A stretch of 11,281 nt of DNA from an uncultured Clostridia bacterium (lineage in GTDB: Bacteria; Bacillota; Clostridia; Christensenellales; CAG-917): positions 1 to 11,281 of the forward strand of contig CAMGKS010000028.1 of NCBI GenBank assembly GCA_946056785.1. Direction: 5' to 3'. The notes beneath the pieces are model-generated. The model had not been told where the DNA came from, searched no databases, and saw nothing but the letters and a program-made list of their open reading frames with translations. Positions 1 to 6,200 of the stretch are shown here, piece by piece. The number at the start of each line of letters is the position of its first letter. Position 1 is the first letter of the stretch. The translations under genes were made by a program, and so were the position numbers.

Positions 1-106
1 CGTTTAAATAGGGCATAAGTTTAAGTATGTTGTAAAAGTTTGCAAAATATTGCCGACGCGTCAGACTTATGCGCGCAACGGTATATCGGTTAGACTAATA
101 GTTAGT

Positions 107-138
107 GCCAAAAGCCGGTAAAGTATCCGGCTTTTGGC
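107..138. terminator. Bidirectional hairpin terminator after the dipicolinate synthase operon
   Basis: A perfect 12-bp stem (GCCAAAAGCCGG at 107-118 with CCGGCTTTTGGC at 127-138) encloses an 8-nt loop. It begins about 30 nt past the dpaB stop on the minus strand. The inner part reads AAAAGCCGG/CCGGCTTTT, so either strand gives a GC-rich stem ending in four U residues; there is no longer U-tract beyond it. That layout suits a moderate bidirectional terminator, perhaps shared with a gene left of the window. Positions 1-106 have stops in all plus-strand frames and show nothing else recognisable. Confidence 0.65.
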
Positions 139-169
139 TATCGTCATAGATAAGTTTTATGCAATAGCC

Positions 170-730
170 TTAAATAAATTTAGGTTGAAATTGCTTGCCG
201 CATAGAGCGCTTTTCAAAGTCGGCAAAACGTAATCTCTTTCGGCAATCATCGAATTAGGCTTGTTGTCGGGGTCGTCTTGTTTTATCGGCACAAAGTAAA
301 AGTTTTTAGTGTTGATTAAAAGTCCGTAGTTTTTTGCATTGGCTCCCAAAGCGTCGTTAGAAGCCAGGGAAATGATAACCGGTTTATCGTTTCTCAGTTG
401 AGCCTTAACGGCAAGAGTCACGGGCGTATCGCTTATTCCGTGTGCGATTTTCGAAAGAGTGTTTCCGGTACACGGGCAAACGAGAATTGCGTCCAGTCCC
501 GCTTTTGCGATAGGTTCTGCTTCCGTGATAGTTGCGATTATCTTTTTGCCTGTTCGCTTTTCGACTTCGTTTTTAAAATCTTCAGCTTTAAAAAACCGCG
601 TATCGAGATTGGATACGTTGAAACTGAAAATCGGCGTAATTTCGTAACCTGCGGCAATAAGTTCGTCTAAAGTGATAAGAGTGTTTTTCAACGTGCAGAA
701 TGATCCGCACACGCAAAGACCGATTTTCAT
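170..730 (-). CDS. dpaB: Dipicolinate synthase subunit B (flavoprotein)
   Basis: Second subunit of dipicolinate synthase (SpoVFB/DpaB), which with DpaA converts the dihydrodipicolinate-pathway intermediate to dipicolinic acid in the mother cell for storage in the spore core. The 186-residue product (family about 200) is a flavoprotein of the HFCD type: an N-terminal Rossmann strand MKIGLCVCGSFCT (1-13), the signature PCTGNTLSK (86-94), DTPVTLAVKA (101-110), LRNDKPVIISLASNDALG (112-129) and the C-terminal VPIKQDDPDNKPNS (147-160). I recognise all of these from Bacillus SpoVFB. The start at 730 is chosen because AAGGAGGGG lies just upstream; an in-frame ATG 27 nt earlier lies inside dpaA and has no such site. 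The start overlaps the dpaA stop as ATGA, implying translational coupling. Unlike Bacillus, no asd, dapG or dapA follows; a hairpin closes the operon. Confidence 0.93.
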   Translation of the reverse strand: MKIGLCVCGSFCTLKNTLITLDELIAAGYEITPIFSFNVSNLDTRFFKAEDFKNEVEKRTGKKIIATITEAEPIAKAGLDAILVCPCTGNTLSKIAHGISDTPVTLAVKAQLRNDKPVIISLASNDALGANAKNYGLLINTKNFYFVPIKQDDPDNKPNSMIAERDYVLPTLKSALCGKQFQPKFI

Positions 731-1428
731 AATCCCCTCCTTAAAACAAAGTCGCATATAAGTTTTCCTGCCGATTTCGGATAAAATTTTGCCGGCATTG
801 CAGGATAGTATTTAGCGTCAATTCCGCATGCCGATAATTCGCTAAGTGGCAAAACGTCTTTCCCGGCTAAATCTATATATACCGCTCCGTGTTTATGCGA
901 CGTGAAATTTACGGCGGCAAGTTTAGGAGAAGTGTTTATAATTACGTCATAACCGTCAAAATTTATATCGTTTATCGGAAGTACCTTGTTTGCAAACGCG
1001 CCTGCCTGCCGTACGGAACTTGTTGCAACGTCGAGTTTTCCGCCGAGAGCCGTAAAATATTTAGCAAAAGCCGTGCCGATTCTTCCGAATCCGATAAGCA
1101 AGAGATTAAGATCGTAAGGAGCAAGATTAGTCTTGCTCAACAAGTCGATTGCCGCAAGAGCCGTTAGCTTTGCGTTTTCCATCGTAAACGATTCATCTTG
1201 CAAAAGCGAGTAAGCGTCGTATCCTGCCAGCATACGTTTCGTTTCGTCGTCCATTTTTCCATAAACAAGAGTGAAGTTGCTAAAAGTCAGAATTTTGTTC
1301 CATACGTAATTACTGTCGAGTTTGAGATTCGGCGGAGTAATGATGCACAGTTTATCGTTCGTTTTATCGGAAAAAAAGTTGCGTACGAAATTCATGCGTT
1401 CGTCATCGCCTAAAACCAGATAATTCAT
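727..1428 (-). CDS. dpaA: Dipicolinate synthase subunit A (compact form)
   Basis: NAD(P)-binding subunit of dipicolinate synthase (SpoVFA/DpaA), the dehydrogenase-like partner of DpaB. The 233-residue protein starts with a Rossmann-like strand MNYLVLGDDERMNFVRNF (1-18), aligning by eye with the N-terminus of Bacillus SpoVFA. The dinucleotide-binding strand LLLIGFGRIGTAFAKYFTAL (109-128) carries GxGxxG at 113-118. It is followed by VIINTSPK (162-169), YIDLAG (184-189) and the family's C-terminal AMPAKFYPKSAGKLI (210-224). Bacillus SpoVFA is close to 300 residues; the shortfall is in the N-terminal subdomain (about 30-80 here), not in the nucleotide-binding domain. An AGAGGG site at 1434-1439 supports the start. 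It is first in a two-gene operon, overlapping dpaB by 4 nt, and is preceded by a sigma-K-like promoter. A generic 2-hydroxyacid-dehydrogenase-like protein is the alternative, but pairing with dpaB makes DpaA far likelier. Confidence 0.9.
   Translation of the reverse strand: MNYLVLGDDERMNFVRNFFSDKTNDKLCIITPPNLKLDSNYVWNKILTFSNFTLVYGKMDDETKRMLAGYDAYSLLQDESFTMENAKLTALAAIDLLSKTNLAPYDLNLLLIGFGRIGTAFAKYFTALGGKLDVATSSVRQAGAFANKVLPINDINFDGYDVIINTSPKLAAVNFTSHKHGAVYIDLAGKDVLPLSELSACGIDAKYYPAMPAKFYPKSAGKLICDFVLRRGL
734..742 (-). promoter_or_regulatory. Ribosome binding site of dpaB inside the dpaA 3' end
   Basis: AAGGAGGGG on the minus strand, with the AGGAGG core five bases before the ATG at 730. It decides the dpaB start and lies within the last codons of dpaA, so the last residues of DpaA (RRGL) are partly dictated by the ribosome binding site. 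Confidence 0.85.
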
Positions 1429-1445
1429 ATAAACCCTCTACACGG

Positions 1446-1473
1446 TATACTATGAAAATTCAGGTGTTGTGTG
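1446..1473 (-). promoter_or_regulatory. Candidate sigma-K-type promoter of dpaAB
   Basis: On the minus strand the sequence CACA (1473-1470) is followed, with 16 nt between its AC and the next box, by CATAGTATA (1454-1446). Known Bacillus sigma-K promoters read roughly mACm, N16-17, CATAnnnTA, so every consensus position is met. Dipicolinate synthase genes belong to the sigma-K regulon in Bacillus, which fits. A caution: the predicted start of transcription would leave a leader of only about 11-13 nt, with the ribosome binding site at its extreme 5' end. Confidence 0.6.
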
Positions 1474-1474
1474 A

Positions 1475-1502
1475 CACTTAGTCCGAAACCTTTCATAAAA
1501 TG
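1475..1502 (+). promoter_or_regulatory. Candidate sigma-K-type promoter of the divergent ATPase gene
   Basis: CACT (1475-1478) is followed, 16 nt after its AC, by CATAAAATG (1494-1502), which matches the CATAnnnTA -10 pattern at all but the last base. It mirrors the dpaAB promoter on the other strand at the same spacing, and the two -35 elements together form the palindrome GTGTGACAC (1469-1477). The -10 also resembles sigma-E, but no sigma-E -35 is visible. The predicted leader would be only about 10-12 nt, which weakens the call. Confidence 0.4.
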
Positions 1503-1518
1503 CAGTGGGAGGCAGATT

Positions 1519-2517
1519 ATGGAAAAAAGGCTGTTTTTGGGAGCAAATACGGCGGACGGCTTTAAAAGTTATTTTGAAGAGCGTTTGAAATTTTGCGACA
1601 GAATATACATATTAAAAGGCGGACCCGGTACGGGGAAGAGCACTTTAATAAGGAAAGTCGCATCTAAGGCAAAAGAGAGCGGAGCGGATTTTGAAACGTG
1701 GTATTGCAGCGGCGACGTGAAAAGTCTGGACGGAATATACATAAAATCGAAAAATACGGCAATCGTAGACGGCACCAATCCGCATGCCATCGAAGCGACT
1801 TTGCCCGTAGTAAAGGAAAAGGTAATCGCGTTGGGCGATTTTATCGATGAAAAGAAAATCTTGCCGTATGGTGAGGAAATAGCGCGGTTATGCAAAAGCA
1901 AAGCTGCCCATTACGTAAAAGCGTACAGGCGGCTTAAATGTGCAAAATTGTGTATAGACGAGATTAACGCCGATTTTATTCCGTACATATCGATGCCGAA
2001 AATGACGCAAATTTGTTCATCGCTTGCCTATCACGTGCGTAAAGCGGCAAAGGTATCCAAACAACTTTCAAGAGCTATATCGCCGCAAGGTATAGTATCG
2101 TTTTACGATCACTTAGTTGACAAGCAAATAATTTTGCTTAAATCTGAATGTCAGGCACAAACGGAGATATTTTTTGAAAAGATGTCTCAGATGCTTTGCG
2201 GGTACGACGCCTACATGACTCCGCTTGGATGCGGAATCGAAGGTATGGTGGTTGGGCGCTATGCGATTGTCGAAGATTGCTTCGACTATGAACCGCAGGA
2301 AACGGTAGACCTTTCCGTCACGTTGAAAAAAGCGGTTAAGGCGGATGAATTTGCGACGGCTGAATATGAAAGGCAGATGGGACTTGCTATAAACGAACTT
2401 GCCGCCGCTAGGGAAAATCATCTGGCGGTAGAGAATTATTACGTGCCGGCGATGAATTTCGATAAAGTCGGTGCTGTTACTGAAAAAATCATCGGGGAAA
2501 TTTTTAACGGTTTGTAA
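1519..2517 (+). CDS. P-loop ATPase with internal duplication, PRK06851-like
   Basis: A 332-residue ATP-binding protein that I recognise as resembling the uncharacterised PRK06851 family of Firmicutes; function unknown. The first half carries an intact Walker A, GGPGTGKST (34-42), after the family-like opening FLGANTADGFKSYF (6-19), then CSGDVKSLDGIYI (63-75), AIVDGTNPH (81-89) and a helical segment to about 180. The second half (about 183-330) repeats the plan: AISPQGIVSFYDHL (186-199), IILLKSECQAQTEIFF (204-219), YDAYMTPLGCGIEGMVV (229-245), YAIVEDC (248-254), then helices. In this repeat the P-loop residues have been replaced, so it cannot bind nucleotide in the usual way. The ATG at 1519 is preferred over an in-frame GTG at 1471 because GGGAGG (1507-1512) precedes it. 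No signal peptide or membrane segment, so cytoplasmic. It is divergent from dpaAB across 90 bp with mirrored sigma-K-like promoters, suggesting late mother-cell expression. Family assignment is from memory of sequence pattern. Confidence 0.75.
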   Translation: MEKRLFLGANTADGFKSYFEERLKFCDRIYILKGGPGTGKSTLIRKVASKAKESGADFETWYCSGDVKSLDGIYIKSKNTAIVDGTNPHAIEATLPVVKEKVIALGDFIDEKKILPYGEEIARLCKSKAAHYVKAYRRLKCAKLCIDEINADFIPYISMPKMTQICSSLAYHVRKAAKVSKQLSRAISPQGIVSFYDHLVDKQIILLKSECQAQTEIFFEKMSQMLCGYDAYMTPLGCGIEGMVVGRYAIVEDCFDYEPQETVDLSVTLKKAVKADEFATAEYERQMGLAINELAAARENHLAVENYYVPAMNFDKVGAVTEKIIGEIFNGL

Positions 2518-2522
2518 AAAAT

Positions 2523-2553
2523 AAAAAAAGTCTTTCGGAAGAAAGGCTTTTTT
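2523..2553 (+). terminator. Intrinsic terminator of the ATPase gene
   Basis: AGTCTTTC (2529-2536) pairs with GAAAGGCT (2541-2548) around a GGAA tetraloop, with one G-U pair. The stem extends through upstream A residues into T2549-T2553. It begins 6 nt after the stop codon. The A-tract upstream means it could also work on the other strand. Confidence 0.88.
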
Positions 2554-2566
2554 ATTTTTAGAGCGT

Positions 2567-2779
2567 GAATAAGCAATCGAAAAGCAATCGGAAAACAGCC
2601 TATTAAACGACCGAATAAACAACCGAAAAACAGTCAAATAAGCAATCGAATAAGCAATCGCAAAGCAATCAAATAAACCGAACAAAGAAACCAAAAAATA
2701 ACCCAAGTCAACAAACTAATAACAAGCAAAGTAATAAACTAAGCTAATAAACTAAGCCAACTAACCAAACGAATAAATT
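2567..2779. repeat. Degenerate 11-12 nt tandem repeat array in the spacer
   Basis: About 18 imperfect units can be laid end to end. The clearest are GAATAAGCAATC (2567-2578), GAAAAGCAATC, GAATAAACAACC, GAAAAACAGTC, AAATAAGCAATC and GAATAAGCAATC. Units near the ATPase terminator are closest to the consensus; those after about 2680 drift to forms such as TAATAAAC and TAAGCTAATAAAC. The plus strand is very rich in A, with few T and a C ending nearly every unit. A long minus-strand open frame through it is a by-product of that composition. Confidence 0.7.
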
Positions 2780-2858
2780 GCGATAACCATGCCGACAAAT
2801 AGGGGAAATGAAGCACGAGATTTATTGTTTTTGGTAAATATTTACTTTGTTTAAATTT

Positions 2859-2937
2859 TTGTTTTATTTTAAACGGTTTTATATATAGATAGTGATGAGC
2901 ATAGGGGAATGCTATACAACGTTTTGTTCCTTTTTTT
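2859..2937 (+). ncRNA. Possible small RNA (weak)
   Basis: A promoter-like pair TTGTTT (2859-2864) and TATATA (2882-2887) spaced by 17 nt is followed by a small hairpin, AGCAT (2898-2902) pairing with ATGCT (2909-2913) and exposing an AGGGGA loop. Then ACAA-CGTT-TTGT (2916-2927) leads into seven T residues (2931-2937). This has the order of a promoter, structured RNA and weak terminator, giving about 45 nt of RNA. Each piece is weak and the spacer is AT-rich, so it may be chance. Confidence 0.2.
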
Positions 2938-2975
2938 AGGATGAAATTTAAGTTTCAAATAAAGTAATTATTTAG

Positions 2976-3012
2976 TGCTGATATTATAATTTAATGCCGA
3001 TATTATATTTAA
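2976..3012. repeat. Tandem duplication of an 18-19 nt AT-rich unit
   Basis: TGCTGATATTATAATTTAA (2976-2994) is followed directly by TGCCGATATTATATTTAA (2995-3012), differing by one substitution and a single-base deletion. The rest of 2780-3189 is AT-rich, with a small hairpin GCTTAA/TTAAGC (3064-3084) and no gene I can support. Confidence 0.75.
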
Positions 3013-3189
3013 ATAGGGCAAAAAAATTTATCGGTTCGAAAAGATATTTAGAAAGTAAATTATGCTTAAAAGCAGCTGTTAAGCGATAAGTTGGGAGATA
3101 AAATTATCTTAAATTTCACAGATAAACGAAAAATCCACAAAATGTCAGCATAAAAATGGGCGTTAAAAACGTCGAGTTTAAATTTTTTA

Positions 3190-3232
3190 TTGACTTTGAC
3201 AATCAAACAGTTTAGAATAGATACTGTATAAT
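3190..3232 (+). promoter_or_regulatory. Overlapping sigma-A-type promoters of the giant lipoprotein gene
   Basis: TTGACT (3190-3195) and TAGAAT (3213-3218) are separated by exactly 17 nt, a good vegetative promoter. A second -35, TTGACA (3196-3201), overlaps it and pairs with GATACT (3220-3225) at 18 nt. A perfect TATAAT (3227-3232) lies further on but lacks a good -35 at the right distance. Initiation would fall between about 3225 and 3240, giving a leader of 50-65 nt. Confidence 0.7.
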
Positions 3233-3251
3233 AGCCTAATAATATGCCGTA

Positions 3252-3272
3252 GTATGCCTTTAAAAGGTATAC
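3252..3272 (+). promoter_or_regulatory. Hairpin in the 5' leader just before the ribosome binding site
   Basis: Nine pairs (GTATGCCTT with AAGGTATAC, one G-U) close a TAA loop. The stem ends 6 nt before the AGGGAGG Shine-Dalgarno sequence (3279-3285). As DNA it is a near-palindrome that could be an operator; as RNA it could stabilise the 5' end or tune access to the ribosome binding site. There is no T-tract after it, so it is not a terminator. Confidence 0.4.
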
Positions 3273-3290
3273 CGCAATAGGGAGGAAAGT

Positions 3291-6200
3291 ATGAAAAAGC
3301 ATGCCCGGCTTATAATACTGCTTTTAGCTGTAGCGCTGATATGTTCGTTAGCGCTTGTTTTGGCAGCTTGTGATTCAAAGGAGGACAATGCGGAGAAAAC
3401 GCCGTCTCACCTTGTTTTTGACACGCCGTCAAGCAGTTTAGTAAACCCTGTTTCAACCGAAGAGTTTAAGTTTTCCGACGTAAAAATGTACGTTGTCTAT
3501 ACGGACGGCTCGAGAAGCAACGCAATTACGTTCGACGAGTCTATGTTGTCGCCGTCCAATGAGGGAAATCTCGATTCGTTAAAACCGGGCGAAACCGCAA
3601 GAATAGTGTTTACGGCAAGTTATACCACAGGCGGTGTGACGCTTGATAAATCTACTTTTGCGATTTATTTTAAAAGACCTGATAACGTAGAAAGAGTTAC
3701 GTATAAATTTTATACCAACGGTGCAAACGTCGAAGATTTCGAATTGCAGATACCGGTCGGAACGGTGTTCAATACTTATCAGGAATTTTTGACTTATATC
3801 GAAACGAATTATGAGTTGGTGGCTAAAACCAGATATACTCTTGCCGGTTGGCTCGATACCCAAGGACAGGACGTTTACGGTATGGAGGCTGCTCAGATTG
3901 AAAGAAACTACGGCAGATATAATATGGCAAACAATTTCGTAAAAATAGAAGTTAAAAAGGGCGTTAGCAATTATTTTTACGCAACGTGGACAAAGAACGT
4001 GGCAATAGTCACTTTCGATTATAACTTCGGGCAATTCGGTATTACAACTGCAAAGTTTGCGCACCTTACGCCGGCTATCTATGCGGACGAATTCGGCGAG
4101 GCTGAAAATGATCAGCCGATCGAAGTAACCATGTCAAAGCCTACTGTGACAGAGTATTACACAATGGGCTACGATACGGCAGAAAGACCAAATACTTATG
4201 AAGTGGATAGCTTTGGCAATATTGCGTCAAAATCTACGCCGCTTCAGGAAATCATACCGGGTTATACGTTCGACGGTTGGTATACCGATAACGAATTTAC
4301 AAAGGTATGGTCTTTCTCCGGAGTCGTTAAAGAAACTATGACGCTCTATGCGAAATGGTCAAAGAAACAATACACAATAACGCTTGATCTCGGCGGCGGT
4401 TTCTTTAATACCGATTATATAAGAATTCAGGACGACAGCTATTATGAAAACGACGATTATGGAAATTACGTTACCCGTGGCGTCGTTGTCCGCTCAGACG
4501 AACTTTCCGACGTCAACGACGAGACGGCGGTAAAATCGCCTACGGTTATACGTTATACGGGGCTTGAATACAAAGCAAACGTTTTCGGTACGACAAACAA
4601 AAGTTATTATTTGTTAAAATCTTTGTCAAACGTAAACGTTTCGAGTAATCGTATTTTCTATAAGGGCAAGATAAACGGCAGTACGTATTATTACGACTTT
4701 GCCGGTTGGTTCTATGACGCTAATTTCAATCAACCGTTCGAATTGAACAATAACTCGTTTACCGAGGACTTATATCTTTATGCAAAATGGGAATTGGTCA
4801 GCGATCCGTCTTTGCAAGCAAGTTATTATAAAGATTACTTGTTTAAAAACTGTCTCGAACTTAAAGCCGACGGCACATACAAAATTACCGGCATTAACGA
4901 CAAAACTGTTACGACGTTTACGATTCCGATAAGCATCGGCGGAGTTTACGTTACGGAGATAGGCAGCGGCGCGTTTATGAGTTGCTTATCCTTGCTTAAG
5001 GTAGAAATCAGCGGCGGCACAAGTTCCAAACTCAGTAAAATAGGCGACAAGGCATTTGCCTTCTGTTCAAAACTCAGCGAAATTAATAAAATTTGCGATG
5101 GCACTTCGTTCAGCTACGATTTGTTTAACGTCGAATATCAATCGACGCAGCAAAAAGATTTTGTTCATTTGTTTGCTTTAGCGGATATCGGAGTCGACGT
5201 TTTCCAGGGAACCGAATATTTGCAAGACAAGAAAAAGAGCACGAATTTCCTTGAATATGAAGGTCGCTTGATTCAGTATATCGGTGACTCGACAGTAACT
5301 AACATTGTCGCAGATAAAAACGATTTACCTGACGACGGAAACGGTACGGCAACCATCGGAAGCAAAAACTATACGATAGATAATAGCAATCCGCTTATGT
5401 ACGTATACAGCCTTCCGGGCGAGCCGACGCTTAAATATTCTTATTTCGGCAGCGGAATTTCCGTCATAAATCCGTATGCGTTTAAGAACTTGACGAACCT
5501 TAAATCGATAACTATTCCTGACACGGTTTTGGAAATCGGCGACAGCTGTTTTTCTAAGTGCAGCGCGCTTGAAGAGTTTATCATTGAAAAGTCGGGAGAA
5601 GAATACAATCTTGAATCGATCGGCGCTTCGGCACTTTCAGATACGCTTTGGTTGTCTTCGCAGTCTAATATCGTAACAATCGGTAAAATCCTTTACTCGT
5701 TCCGTGGCGGCAGCGACACAACGCAGATTACCATTCCTGACGTAGTTGAAATTATTGCCGACAATCTTTTCAGCTATAACGACAATTTGAGAATTATTAC
5801 TTTTGCTAACGAAAGTAAGATTAAAAAGATCGGAAAGAATGCGTTTAACGCAACGGCTTGGTATCGTACCCAAGGCGAAAACAATAACGGTTTTGTCACC
5901 ATAAACGGTATTCTTATAGGTTATACGGTAAAACCTGCCGCAGTCGACGGAAAGGTTATCGTAACGGTGCCTAATAGTGTAAGAGCCATTGCAAGCTATG
6001 CCTTCACGAACACGAACACGATTACGCATATAAGCTTGCCGAGCTCAGTCGAAGCGATTGAACCTTATGCGTTTGACGCTTGCACGAAATTGCAAACCAT
6101 ATCTTTCGGTCACGTAACCGTGGCGGACGGAATGACAAGCAAAGCCCCGGCATTGCTTGAAGGAGTTGCTCTTTCGGATAAAGCGTTCTTTAACAGCAGG

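Noticed and set aside
1471..1518. A 16-residue N-terminal extension of the ATPase from a GTG
   Set aside because: No ribosome binding site before the GTG, whereas GGGAGG precedes the ATG at 1519; the extension overlaps the promoter elements.
2113..2706. A 197-codon minus-strand open frame over the ATPase 3' end and the tandem array
   Set aside because: It is antisense to a well-supported gene and runs through a stop-free repeat; its start has no ribosome binding site and the protein is low-complexity.
3..3020. A shared 13-mer TTTAAATAGGGCA at 3-15 and 3008-3020
   Set aside because: One 13-nt match in an AT-rich 11-kb window is about what chance predicts, and the flanks do not match.
3159..3190. 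Hairpin GGCGTT/AACGTC followed by T-rich DNA as a terminator
   Set aside because: Weak stem with a 3-nt loop, an interrupted T-run about 10 nt away, and no upstream transcript needing termination.
3066..3302. A 78-codon minus-strand open frame over the promoter of the giant gene
   Set aside because: It begins inside the signal-peptide codons, has no Shine-Dalgarno site and covers a convincing promoter and leader.
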